From: Micromonospora sp. NBC_00389
GTDB lineage: Bacteria > Actinomycetota > Actinomycetes > Mycobacteriales > Micromonosporaceae
Length of the DNA stretch: 64,000 nucleotides
Assembly: GCF_036059255.1 (NCBI RefSeq)
Contig: NZ_CP107947.1
Span: forward strand, 6,262,001-6,326,000
Reading direction: 5' to 3'
Below, piece after piece: positions 27,372 through 36,038 of this stretch. The translations under genes and the position numbers were made by a program. Every line of letters begins with the position of its first letter. The first letter of the stretch is position 1. The notes under the pieces are model-generated. The model made no database searches and had not been told where the DNA came from. It saw nothing but the letters and a program-made list of their open reading frames with translations.

Positions 27372-28223
27372 TCAGCGTAGCCGTCGGGCGGTGAACCGGG
27401 CTGGCGGCTCGGCGATCGCGTCCTGGGCCGCGATCAGCTGGATCTCCCGGGTGCCCGCCGCGAGGGTCGCCTCGAGGACGGCGAAGACGGAGGCGATGGT
27501 GCGTTCCAGCGCCGTCGCGGGTGAGCCCGTCGTCCGCAGATGCGCCAGGTACAGCGCTGCGGTGACATCACCCCCGCCGTTCGGGTTGATCGGCAGCAGG
27601 GGCGTGGTCACCGCCCAGGCGCCTTCGTCCGAGACGGCCACCACCTCCAGCGAGCCCACCGGCACGTCGCCGTGGAGCACGCTGGTGACCAGGACGTGCC
27701 GCGGCCCCGTCTCGCGCACCACGTCGACCGCGTCCAACAAGTCGGCCAGCGAGTTCGTCGTACGGCCGGCGAGGAAGTCCAGCTCGAACTGGTTCGGGGT
27801 GATGATGTCGGCGCGCGGGACGACGACGTCCCGCAGGTACTCCGGGATGCCTGCCCGGACGAACATCCCGCGGCCGGCATCGCCCATCACCGGGTCGCAG
27901 CAGTACACCGCGTCCGGGTTGGCCGCTTTGACCTTGTCCACCGCGTCGAGGATCACCGCACCCATCGCCGGGTCACCCTGGTAGCCCGACAGCACCGCGT
28001 CGGCGCTGCCGAGGGCCCCGCGGTCCGCGATGCCGGCAATCACCTCGGCCACGTCGGCCGGTGCCAGCATCGGCCCACGCCATGCGCCGTACCCGGTGTG
28101 GTTGGAGAAGTGGACCGTCAGGACCGGCCAGACCTCGTGGCCGAGCCGCTGAAGGGGGAACACGGCCGCCGAATTGCCGACGTAGCCGTAGGCGACCGAC
28201 GACTGGATGGACAGGATCTTCAC
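27372..28223 (-). CDS. pdxY: Pyridoxal/pyridoxamine kinase PdxY
   Basis: Cytosolic kinase of 283 aa that phosphorylates pyridoxal/pyridoxamine in vitamin B6 salvage. Family motifs are SSVAYGYVGNSAAVFPLQRLG at the N terminus, FSNHTGYGAWRG, LSGYQGD, YCCDPVMGD, ITPNQFELDFLAG and the anion hole NPNGGGDVTAALYLAHL. The last is GGGD rather than the more common GTGD. GTG 28223 is chosen because MKILSIQSSV is the conserved start; a longer frame to 28289 has no homology. It stands apart from the iron operon (109-bp gap) and converges on the deacetylase gene. Confidence 0.9.
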   Translation of the reverse strand: MKILSIQSSVAYGYVGNSAAVFPLQRLGHEVWPVLTVHFSNHTGYGAWRGPMLAPADVAEVIAGIADRGALGSADAVLSGYQGDPAMGAVILDAVDKVKAANPDAVYCCDPVMGDAGRGMFVRAGIPEYLRDVVVPRADIITPNQFELDFLAGRTTNSLADLLDAVDVVRETGPRHVLVTSVLHGDVPVGSLEVVAVSDEGAWAVTTPLLPINPNGGGDVTAALYLAHLRTTGSPATALERTIASVFAVLEATLAAGTREIQLIAAQDAIAEPPARFTARRLR

Positions 28224-28331
28224 CGGCTCATCATGGCGGTTCCCGCTGATGCCGCACGTCCGGCCCGCCGTTTCTGTCGGGTGACCCACTCCGGTCCGTG
28301 TGCCCGGGCCGGGACAGCTCGGCGAATCGAG

Positions 28332-30182
28332 TCAGACGAGCGGGCCGGACGAGGACGGCACCGCGAGATCGGGCGTGCTCCAGGAACGCCACAGCCGGCT
28401 GTACCCTCCCCCGGCCTCCAGCAACTGGTCGTGCGTGCCCTGCTCGGCGACGCGCCCGTGCTCCAGGACAACGACGCGGTCCGCGGTGGCCGCCTGGCTG
28501 AGGCGGTGGGCGACGATCAGCGTGGTACGGCCCTCGGTGGCCGCCGCTGCCGCACGGTCGAGGTCCCGCGCGCCCGCGCTGCCGGCCTCCGCGGTGGCCT
28601 CGTCGAGGATCGCGACGAAGGGGTCGGCGAGGACGAGGCGAGCGAGGGCGAGCTGCTGGGCCTGGGCGGCGGTGAGGTGCCGCCCGCCCTCCCCCACGCT
28701 GGTGGCGAGGCCGTCCGGCAGGGTACGCAGCCAGGCGGTGGCGCCGACGAGGTCGAGGGCGGCGGTCATCTCGGCGTCGGTGGCGTCCGGGTCGGCGAGG
28801 CGCAGGTCATCTCGGAGCGGCCCGGCGAAGACGTGCACCTCCTGGCTGATCAGGGCGATCTCCCGACGAACGCGATGCTCGCCCAGGTGCGCCAGCGGTA
28901 CGCCCCGCAGGCACACCGACCCGTCGGCGGGCGCGATGATTCCGGCGGTGATGCTGGCGAGCGTGCTCTTGCCCGCTCCGCTCGCTCCGACGAGAGCGAC
29001 ACGTTCCCCGGGCGCGAGACGCAGGGCGATGTCCTGCAACACGACGGGTCCGTCGTCGTAGCAGTGCCGCGCGATGACCACCTCCAGCGCCGCAGGCTCA
29101 GGCTCCCCCGTCCCCGCCGTCGCGGACGGTCCTGGGCGAGCGGGCACGGAGCCCTCGGGGGAGGCGGAGTCGGGCAGTGACGTGACGCCGACGAGCCGGG
29201 CGAGGCTTGCCCCGGCCTGCAGCACCGAATCGGACTCGAGCAGCAGCAGGCCGATCGGGTTGAACAGACGGTGGAAGTAGAGCGCGGCAGTGGTGGCCGC
29301 TCCCACGGTGGACAGGTCGTCGCGAACCAGCAGGAAGCCGGCGAGCAGCACGGCGGCGAGCCCCACGAACTCCGACCGGTTGATCCGCAGCCCGAATCGC
29401 GTGTGCAGGCCAAAGATCTCCAGCGACAGGTCGCGGGCAGTGGCAGAGCGATCGGCGATGCGAGCGACGTGGGCGTCTTCCATCCGGTACGCGCGCACGG
29501 TCGCCGCGCCGCGAAGTGCCCCGGCCATCGCCTGTGCTCGCTCGCCGGTCGCCACTCGCTCGCGGGCGTAGTACGGAACCGACCGCTTCAGGTACCAGCG
29601 CAGCGCCAACGCGTACGCCGGGGCTGCGGCCAGCCCGGCGAGGCCGAGCCGCCAGTCGAGGACGAAGAGCCCTGCCGCGGTCAGCACGATGGACAGGAGC
29701 GCGCCGAGAAAGGCAGGGCCGCTGGTGGCGATCACATTCGTCACCACGGCCACGTCGTCGCCGGCGCGTGCTATCAGGTCCCCGGTCCCGGCACGCTCCA
29801 GCGTGGCGGATGGTAGGTGCAGGGCGCGGTCGAGGACCCGCTCCCGCAGCCGCGCGAGCACGGTCTCGCCGAGGCGAGCGGCGACCGCGGCCCCGGCCGC
29901 GGTGAGCAGGCCGGCGAGCACCGCGGCGCCCGCGATCACACCGGCCCAGGCCACGATCCGTGCCGTGTCGGACCCGGCCATGACGTCGTCGACGAGCCGG
30001 CCGAGCACCCAGGGGGCGACGAGCCCGGTCGCGGCCGCGGCGACCAGCAGCGTCACGGCGACGGCGCTGAGCCCGGGCAGCCGGGCGAACTCGGCGCGGA
30101 GGGCGGCCCAGGTCTGCCGGGCGGTGGCCGTCGGCAGCAGTTGCCGGGATTCGGCACCAATCATGGTCGGCTCATCGGTCAC
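28332..30182 (-). CDS. Exporter-fold ABC half-transporter, catalytic subunit of an asymmetric heterodimer
   Basis: Membrane protein of 616 aa with an N-terminal six-helix type-I exporter domain (about 40-320) and a C-terminal ATPase. Walker A is intact (GASGAGKST, about 396-404), as are Walker B with catalytic Glu (VAILDEATAE, about 525) and H-loop His (IVAHRL). The signature is degraded to LTAAQ (about 504). The partner encoded immediately upstream shows the reverse pattern, so only one composite ATP site is functional. GTG 30182 overlaps the partner stop (GTGA). Its place at the end of an iron-siderophore operon suggests an IrtAB/YbtPQ-like importer or a siderophore exporter. Confidence 0.9.
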   Translation of the reverse strand: MTDEPTMIGAESRQLLPTATARQTWAALRAEFARLPGLSAVAVTLLVAAAATGLVAPWVLGRLVDDVMAGSDTARIVAWAGVIAGAAVLAGLLTAAGAAVAARLGETVLARLRERVLDRALHLPSATLERAGTGDLIARAGDDVAVVTNVIATSGPAFLGALLSIVLTAAGLFVLDWRLGLAGLAAAPAYALALRWYLKRSVPYYARERVATGERAQAMAGALRGAATVRAYRMEDAHVARIADRSATARDLSLEIFGLHTRFGLRINRSEFVGLAAVLLAGFLLVRDDLSTVGAATTAALYFHRLFNPIGLLLLESDSVLQAGASLARLVGVTSLPDSASPEGSVPARPGPSATAGTGEPEPAALEVVIARHCYDDGPVVLQDIALRLAPGERVALVGASGAGKSTLASITAGIIAPADGSVCLRGVPLAHLGEHRVRREIALISQEVHVFAGPLRDDLRLADPDATDAEMTAALDLVGATAWLRTLPDGLATSVGEGGRHLTAAQAQQLALARLVLADPFVAILDEATAEAGSAGARDLDRAAAAATEGRTTLIVAHRLSQAATADRVVVLEHGRVAEQGTHDQLLEAGGGYSRLWRSWSTPDLAVPSSSGPLV

Positions 30183-31885
30183 CGCAGGACCTCCTCCCGG
30201 TAGCGGGCGTCGCTGGCGAGCAGCTGGTCGTGCGAGCCCTCGGCGATGACCCGCCCACGGTCGATCACGGCCACCCGGTGCGTGATCCGCAGCAGGGCTG
30301 GACTGTTGGTGATGAGCACGGTGCCCCGGGCCGCCGCTCCGCGAGCGGAGGCCAATCCCTCGGCGAGCAGCACCTCGGTCACGGCGTCGACCGCCGTGGT
30401 GGGGTTGTGCAGCACCAGCACCGGCGGGTCGGCGACGAGTGCCCTGGCGAGCCCGATCCGCTGTCGCTGCCCGCCGGACAGGTTCGCCCCTCGCTCGGTG
30501 AGCACGCGGTCGATGCCGTGCGGGTGCGCCGCCAGCACGTCCTCGGCCGCCGCGGCCCGCACCGCGGCGTGCAGGACGGTCTCGTCGATGCTGGCACCGG
30601 CGGCGAGATTGGCGCGCAGCGTCCCTTCGAACAACGCTACGTCATGCTGCTCGACCAGGACTGTGCTGCGCAGGGCGTCGATGTGCAGCTCCTCGGCGGG
30701 CACGCCGTCGACGTACAGCGTTCCCTGGTAGTCCTCCCGGGGCACCCGGCCGGACAGCAGCGCGACCAGCGCCTCGGCCTCGCTCGGGTCGTAGGCGAGC
30801 ACGCCCAGGACCTCACCGGCGTTGACCTGTACGCAGACTCCGTCGAGCCCGGCGTACCCGACCTTGTCGAGGGCGAGCCGCGACGGGCTCGGAGCAGGCG
30901 TCCCGGCGGTACCCGGCCGGATGAGCGGCGCGGCACCGAGTATCCGGGCGACCCGGCCCGCCGACGCGCGCGCCATGGCGAACACCTGCACGCAGTACCC
31001 GAGCGTCTGCACGGGCTCGGCGATGAACTGGGCCAGCCCGACGACGGCGACGAGCTCGCCAATGGTGAGCCGGCCCTGCAGCGCGAGCCAGCCGGCGACG
31101 CCGGCGACCGTCGCGAGGAAGAGTCCGTTGACCGTGGTGGTGAGCCCGAGGTGCAGGCCCTTCGTGGTGGCGGCACGCAAGGTGACGTCGAGGGCGTGAC
31201 GGCTGGCGGCCGCGTACTGACGTGCGGCGTGGTGTTGTGCGCCGATGCCGCGCAGCACGCGTAGACCGGTGACGAGGTCGACGGCGAGCGACGTCGTGGC
31301 AGCGAGAGCCTCCTGCTGCGATGCGCTGCGCCGGGTGAGCAACGGCGCCATCCGCTGCAGGGCGAAGACCACCAGAGGTACGCCGATGAGCACCCCGAGC
31401 CCGAGCGGAACGTCGACGATGAGCAGCGCGACGGCCGCGACCACGAGGGCGGTGATCGCCGCGGCGGAGAGCCCCGCGACCCGCACCACGAGCGCGGACA
31501 ACTCGGCGTCGGAGGCGGTGACCGCCAGCAGATCCCCGTCCCGCATGCCGGAGCGGTGTCCGCGCGGGTCCAGGGCACTCCTGGCGATCTCGACCCGTAC
31601 GGCGTGTGCCTCCTTCTCCAGGGCAGCGTATGACAGGCGGGCGCCGGATCGGTAGGCGAAGGCGAGAACGGTGAAGAGGACGGCAAGACCGGCAAGCGAG
31701 AGCACCAGCGCGCGCACATCCCCGGTGGCGACCGCGCGGTCGATGATCACGCCGATGGCGACCGGGACGAGTGCCTCGGTGGCCTGGTGGGTGCAGAGCA
31801 GCGCGGTGCCCGCCACCACCCGGCCGCGCTGGCGGCGCAGGACGCGGCGCAGCAGCACGCCACTGCTGATGTCGTCGCCTGCCAT
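30179..31885 (-). CDS. Exporter-fold ABC half-transporter, degenerate subunit
   Basis: Membrane protein of 568 aa with a six-helix exporter domain (about 20-300) and a C-terminal ATPase domain. The signature LSGGQRQR is intact (about 468-475). Walker A is destroyed (VLAYDPSEAE replaces GxxGxGKS, about 358-367), Walker B ends LHNPTTAVD instead of LDEPT, and the H-loop His is Asn (LITNSP). It therefore contributes only its signature to the catalytic site of its partner. ATG 31885 lies five bases after the stop of the siderophore ATPase gene, so it is cotranscribed with the importer. Confidence 0.9.
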   Translation of the reverse strand: MAGDDISSGVLLRRVLRRQRGRVVAGTALLCTHQATEALVPVAIGVIIDRAVATGDVRALVLSLAGLAVLFTVLAFAYRSGARLSYAALEKEAHAVRVEIARSALDPRGHRSGMRDGDLLAVTASDAELSALVVRVAGLSAAAITALVVAAVALLIVDVPLGLGVLIGVPLVVFALQRMAPLLTRRSASQQEALAATTSLAVDLVTGLRVLRGIGAQHHAARQYAAASRHALDVTLRAATTKGLHLGLTTTVNGLFLATVAGVAGWLALQGRLTIGELVAVVGLAQFIAEPVQTLGYCVQVFAMARASAGRVARILGAAPLIRPGTAGTPAPSPSRLALDKVGYAGLDGVCVQVNAGEVLGVLAYDPSEAEALVALLSGRVPREDYQGTLYVDGVPAEELHIDALRSTVLVEQHDVALFEGTLRANLAAGASIDETVLHAAVRAAAAEDVLAAHPHGIDRVLTERGANLSGGQRQRIGLARALVADPPVLVLHNPTTAVDAVTEVLLAEGLASARGAAARGTVLITNSPALLRITHRVAVIDRGRVIAEGSHDQLLASDARYREEVLR

Positions 31886-31890
31886 GAGGG

Positions 31891-32739
31891 TCAGGACCCG
31901 GCGAGCGGGGCGAGGGCGTCAGCCGGCCGGCCGGCTGACGGGATGACGTGATGGCGGCCGATCGGCAGCATCAGCGGCTTCTCCGACGTCGGATCGATGA
32001 TGACCTGGCTTTCGAGGCCGAACACGGCGCGGACGCACTCCTGCGTCAGGACCTGCGCCGGCTCTCCCGCGGCGTGCAGCTTACTGGCGGCCAGCGCGAT
32101 GAGGTGGTCCGCGTACCGGGCGGCCAGGTTGAGGTCGTGCAGCACCATGACGATCGTCGTTCCGCGCGTCAGGTTGAGGTCGGTGAGCAGGTCGAGGACT
32201 TCAACCTGATGGCTGACGTCGAGGAATGTCGTCGGCTCGTCGAGCAGCAACAGGTCCGTCTGCTGGGCCAGGGCCATGGCGATCCAGACCCGCTGCCGCT
32301 GGCCGCCGGAGAGCTCGTCGACCGCGCGGTCCGCGAGGTCAGCCGTCTGTGTCGCGTCCAGGGCCGCCGCCACGGCGGCGTCGTCCTCCCTGCTCCAGCG
32401 CGAGAGTACGCGCTGATGCGGATTGCGCCCGCGCCCGACGAGGTCGGCCACGGTGATCCCTTCCGGCGCCGTCGGTGACTGGGGAAGCAGGCCGAGGGTA
32501 CGGGCCAGTTGCTTGGCCGGCAGCCGGTGCACCTGCTTGCCGTCGAGCAGGACGTGGCCGGCGCGGGGCGCGAGGAGGCGTGACATCGATCGCAGCAGGG
32601 TCGACTTGCCGCACGCGTTGGCGCCGACGATCGCCGTGATCTTTCCGGGCGGCACGACGAGGTCGAGCGACTCGATGACGACGCGGTCCTTGTAGCCGAG
32701 CATCAGACTCTCGACCGCGAGCGTATGAGTGGTGGTCAC
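31891..32739 (-). CDS. Iron-siderophore ABC importer ATPase (FepC/FecE type)
   Basis: Cytoplasmic ATPase of 282 aa driving uptake through the two FecCD permeases encoded upstream. Walker A is GANACGKST, with LLPQSPTAPEGITVADLVGRGRNPHQ as the FepC-specific Q-loop region, signature LSGGQRQRVWIAMALAQ and Walker B LLLLDEPTTFLD. The N terminus is MTTTHTLAVESLMLGY; GTG 32739 has GGGAGG seven bases upstream and overlaps the permease stop as GTGA. Confidence 0.93.
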   Translation of the reverse strand: MTTTHTLAVESLMLGYKDRVVIESLDLVVPPGKITAIVGANACGKSTLLRSMSRLLAPRAGHVLLDGKQVHRLPAKQLARTLGLLPQSPTAPEGITVADLVGRGRNPHQRVLSRWSREDDAAVAAALDATQTADLADRAVDELSGGQRQRVWIAMALAQQTDLLLLDEPTTFLDVSHQVEVLDLLTDLNLTRGTTIVMVLHDLNLAARYADHLIALAASKLHAAGEPAQVLTQECVRAVFGLESQVIIDPTSEKPLMLPIGRHHVIPSAGRPADALAPLAGS

Positions 32740-33770
32740 AGCGAGCCTCCCGCGCGGTTCGTACGGATGAGCAGGTAGATGAGGTAGGGCGCGCCGAGCA
32801 CGCCGGTGACGACACCCACGGGGTAGCGCGTGTCGAAGGCGAACTGGCCGACGAAGTCCGCTACCAGCACCAGGAGGGCGCCGACCAGGGCGGACGGCAG
32901 CAGCAGCGACCCGGCCGGTCCGATGATCCGGGCGGCGATTGGCCCGGAGAGGAATGCCACGAAGGCGATCGGCCCGGTCGCCGCGGTGGCGAAGGCGATC
33001 AGACCGACGGCCGCGATGATGACCAGGATCCGGGTGCGTTCGAGGCGGACCCCGAGCGCCGCCGCGGTGTCGTCGCCCAGCTGCATCATGGCGAGGTTGC
33101 GGGCCTGGCTCAGCAGTACCGGTACCAGGGCGGCCACGGCGATGGCCACCGGAACGGCCTCCTCCCAGGTGGCGCCGTTGAGGCTGCCGGTCAGCCAGCG
33201 CAGGGCCTCCTGCAGGTCCCATTCGGCGGCCTGGGTCAGGACGTACGCAGTCAGGCTGTCGAGCATGGCGGCCATGCCGATGCCGATCAGGACGAGGCGG
33301 GTGCCGGCGACGCCGTCCTTGAACGACAGGAGGTAGATGACCAGCGCCACGGCCAGCCCGGCGACGATCGCGAAGGCGGACACGCCGGCCTCACCGAGGT
33401 GCAGCGTCACGATCGCGAAGGCGGCTGCAGCGCTCGCGCCGGAGCTGATGCCGATGAGGTCGGGGCTGGCGAGCGGGTTGCGCAGCATCGTCTGGAAGGT
33501 GACACCGCCGATCCCGAAACAGGCCCCTGCCAGGATCGCGAGGACCGCCCGCGGCAGGCGGAGCGTGCCCACCGTGAAGGAGGCCCCGGGGACGTCCTCG
33601 CCGGCAATCACCGCCAGGACGTCGGCTGGCGGATAGAAGGTGCGTCCCGCCATCAACGAGACGGCGAACGCCGCGACGACGAGGACGGCCAGCACGATGA
33701 GCACGCCGCGCCGTCGACGCGTACGGCGGACCCGGCCGTGGGTGACGGCCTCGAGAGTCGCAGTGCTCAC
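32736..33770 (-). CDS. FecCD-family iron-siderophore permease (second subunit)
   Basis: Integral membrane subunit of 344 aa with about nine to ten helices. Family motifs are LPRAVLAILAGACFGIGGVTFQTMLRNPLASPDLIGISSGAS and the C-terminal GVVTGVLGAPYLIYLL. The coupling-helix region LGDDTAAALG should contact the ATPase. GTG 33770 overlaps the stop of the first permease (GTGA). It forms a heterodimer with that protein. Confidence 0.92.
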   Translation of the reverse strand: MSTATLEAVTHGRVRRTRRRRGVLIVLAVLVVAAFAVSLMAGRTFYPPADVLAVIAGEDVPGASFTVGTLRLPRAVLAILAGACFGIGGVTFQTMLRNPLASPDLIGISSGASAAAAFAIVTLHLGEAGVSAFAIVAGLAVALVIYLLSFKDGVAGTRLVLIGIGMAAMLDSLTAYVLTQAAEWDLQEALRWLTGSLNGATWEEAVPVAIAVAALVPVLLSQARNLAMMQLGDDTAAALGVRLERTRILVIIAAVGLIAFATAATGPIAFVAFLSGPIAARIIGPAGSLLLPSALVGALLVLVADFVGQFAFDTRYPVGVVTGVLGAPYLIYLLIRTNRAGGSL

Positions 33771-34810
33771 AGCTCGCGCACCTTCTGCCGACGGACGATG
33801 TAGATGAAGAACGGGGCGCCGATCAGCGCCGTCACGATGCCCACATCGATCTCCGCTGGGCGTGCCACCACCCGTCCGACGACGTCGGCTGCGGTCAGCA
33901 ACGACGCGCCGAGGAGCGCGGAGAACGGCAGCAGCCACCGGTGGTCGAGCCCGATGAGGAGGCGGCACACGTGCGGGACGACCAGGCCGACGAACCCGAT
34001 GGGGCCGGCGACCGCCGTGGCGGCGCCGCACAGCAGCACGGAACCGGCACCCGCGACGCCCCACACCACGGCGACCCGCTCGCCGAGCCCCGCCGCGAGG
34101 TCGTCACCGAGCGCGAGCGAGTTCAGGGCCCGGCCCGACAGGAGGCAGATCACCAGACCCACGGCGAGGAACGGCAGGGCCTGCCGGATGCTGTCGTAGG
34201 TGGCACCGCCGACCCCGCCGATCTGCCAGGAACGGAAGTTGCCGGCGACGTCGTTGCGGGGCAGCACGAAGGCGCTGATCAGCGACGCGAGCGCGGCGGA
34301 CGTGGCAGCGCCCGCGAGCGCGAGCTTGAGCGGCGTCGCGCCACCGCGTCCCAGGGAGCCGACGGCGTACACGAAGACAGCCGCGAGGCCGGCGCCGAGG
34401 ATCGCCACCCAGAGGTAGCTGGTCGGCGAGGAGAGGCCGAACATGACCATTCCGGTGACGACGGCGAGCGACGCCCCCATGTTCACGCCCAGGATTCCGG
34501 GGTCGGCCAGCGGGTTGCGGGTCACGCCCTGCATCACCGCCCCGGCCAGGCCGAGCGCCGCGCCGACGATCACGGCGAGCAGGGTCCGCGGGATCCGTTT
34601 GGTGACGGCGGCCTGTTCCATGGTCTCGTCCACGCCCTGGAACGCGGCGAGGATGTCGGACCAGCCGACGTTGCGGGAACCCAGCGCGACCGATGCCGCC
34701 ATGAGCGCCAGCAGCACCGCGGCCGCGACGAGAAACCACAGCAGGCGTACCCGTGCCGGACGCCGCACCACGGCGACGTCCGGCAGGGCACGCGAGTCGA
34801 GCTGGGTCAT
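33767..34810 (-). CDS. FecCD-family iron-siderophore permease (first subunit)
   Basis: Integral membrane subunit of 347 aa, first of the two permeases. It shows IPRTLLAVIVGAALGLAGAVMQGVTRNPLADPGILGVNMGAS, the cytoplasmic coupling motif LGDDLAAGLGERV, GPIGFVGLVVPHVCRLLIG and the end motif ALIGAPFFIYI. ATG 34810 overlaps the binding-protein stop (ATGA). Confidence 0.92.
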   Translation of the reverse strand: MTQLDSRALPDVAVVRRPARVRLLWFLVAAAVLLALMAASVALGSRNVGWSDILAAFQGVDETMEQAAVTKRIPRTLLAVIVGAALGLAGAVMQGVTRNPLADPGILGVNMGASLAVVTGMVMFGLSSPTSYLWVAILGAGLAAVFVYAVGSLGRGGATPLKLALAGAATSAALASLISAFVLPRNDVAGNFRSWQIGGVGGATYDSIRQALPFLAVGLVICLLSGRALNSLALGDDLAAGLGERVAVVWGVAGAGSVLLCGAATAVAGPIGFVGLVVPHVCRLLIGLDHRWLLPFSALLGASLLTAADVVGRVVARPAEIDVGIVTALIGAPFFIYIVRRQKVREL

Positions 34811-35835
34811 GACACCTTGTCGGCAGCCTTGGCGAGCATGGCGACGTAGTCGTTCAGCACGAACGGGATGGCCAGCGGGGTCGGGTTCGCCGCGGTGCCC
34901 AGCGGAGTGGTGCCGGAGAGCATGACCACCGAGCCGCGCTTGATCGCGGGGATCTTCGACAGCAGCGGGTCGGCTTGCGCGGCGGCGAGGAGCTTGTCGT
35001 CACCGTAGGCGACGATGACGTCTACGTCGTTGAAGACCTGGATCTGCTCGGCGCTCTGGTTCAGGCTGAACTTGTCCGTGCCGGCGGAGAGCGTGGCGAT
35101 GCTGCCCGGCACCTTCAGGCCGAGGTCGGCGAAGAACTGGGCCCGGGTGTCGTGCGTCGTGTAGAAGCCGATCTTGCTCAGGTCGGTCGGGTCGACGTGC
35201 GTCATGAACATCGCCGACTTGCCCGCCAGCTGCGGGTACTTCGCGGTGGCGTCGGTCATCTGCTTCTCGAAGTCGGCGATGAGCGCGTCGCCCTCCTTCG
35301 CCAGGCCGAGGGCCTGGCTCTCCAGCTTGATGGTGTCGCGCCACGCCGTGGCCCAGGGCCCCTCGGGGTAGGCGACGACCGGAGCGATCTTGCTCAGGGT
35401 CTCGTACTCCTGCGCCGTCAGGCCCGAGTAGGCGGCAAGGATGACGTCGGGCTGGGTGTCCGCGACCGCCTCGAAGTTGATGCCGTCGTTCTCGTCGAAC
35501 AGCACCGGTGCGGTCCCGCCGAGCGACTTGAGCTTCTCGGCCACCCACGGCAGGATGCCGTCGCCGTCGTCGTCGCCGAAGTTGGCCTTCGCCATTCCCA
35601 CGGGAACGATGCCGAGGGCAAGCGGAACCTCGTGATTCGCCCAGGCCACGGTTGCGACCCGCTTCGGCTTCTCCTTGATGGTCGTCGTGCCGAGCGCGTG
35701 CTTGATCGTGATCGGGAACGCTGCGGTGCTGCTGCCGGCGGCGGCGTCCTCGTCCTTTGATGATCCGCCGCAGGCGGCGAGCGCCAACGTTGCGGCCAGG
35801 GCGACGACCCCGGTGAGGAAGCGGTTTTGGCGCAT
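34807..35835 (-). CDS. Iron-siderophore substrate-binding lipoprotein
   Basis: Exported lipoprotein of 342 aa that captures a ferric siderophore outside the membrane. The signal peptide ends in lipobox LALAACGG, with the lipidated Cys near residue 22. The PF01497-type binding fold starts ITIKHALGTTTIKEKPKRVAT and includes LFDENDGINFEAVADTQPDVILAAYSGLT and KIPAIKRGSVVML. ATG 35835 has GGAG ten bases upstream; the longer frame from 35928 runs through the iron box. It is first in a six-gene operon whose junctions mostly overlap by four bases. Confidence 0.93.
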   Translation of the reverse strand: MRQNRFLTGVVALAATLALAACGGSSKDEDAAAGSSTAAFPITIKHALGTTTIKEKPKRVATVAWANHEVPLALGIVPVGMAKANFGDDDGDGILPWVAEKLKSLGGTAPVLFDENDGINFEAVADTQPDVILAAYSGLTAQEYETLSKIAPVVAYPEGPWATAWRDTIKLESQALGLAKEGDALIADFEKQMTDATAKYPQLAGKSAMFMTHVDPTDLSKIGFYTTHDTRAQFFADLGLKVPGSIATLSAGTDKFSLNQSAEQIQVFNDVDVIVAYGDDKLLAAAQADPLLSKIPAIKRGSVVMLSGTTPLGTAANPTPLAIPFVLNDYVAMLAKAADKVS

Positions 35836-35857
35836 GGTTCTGAACTCCAGCACTAGG

Positions 35858-35876
35858 TAAGGGGAGGCTAAGCTAA
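35858..35876 (-). promoter_or_regulatory. Iron box of the siderophore importer operon
   Basis: Read leftwards, TTAGCTTAGCCTCCCCTTA matches the DtxR/IdeR consensus at 16 of 19 positions. It overlaps a TAGCCT -10-like hexamer 22 bp upstream of the lipoprotein start, so a bound iron-loaded repressor would block RNA polymerase. Confidence 0.72.
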
Positions 35877-35976
35877 CACACCAATATGAGAGCCCTTCGT
35901 GATCAACCCCTGCGACCCAGTCGGCCACAGCGGGAGTGAGCAGACCAGGGCGATGGGGGTTCTCCGAGCGCCGAAG

Positions 35977-35995
35977 CGAGGCTAGGCTAGCCTAA
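35977..35995 (+). promoter_or_regulatory. Iron box of the siderophore reductase gene
   Basis: CGAGGCTAGGCTAGCCTAA contains a perfect 12-bp palindrome (35983-35994) and matches the iron-box consensus at 15 of 19 positions. It lies 43 bp upstream of the reductase start, where the -10 is expected. Confidence 0.72.
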
Positions 35996-36038
35996 CTTCG
36001 GACCAGGGCATGGCTCACGATCCACAAAGGAGCGGCAC

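Noticed and set aside
27540..29180. 546-codon plus-strand frame over pdxY and the ABC gene
   Set aside because: It crosses two well-supported minus-strand genes and their spacer. Composition is that of an antisense frame.
28332..31885. Interpretation of the two ABC genes as a drug exporter unrelated to iron
   Set aside because: Not excluded, but cotranscription with the siderophore importer (5-bp gap and GTGA overlap) makes an iron role the better reading.
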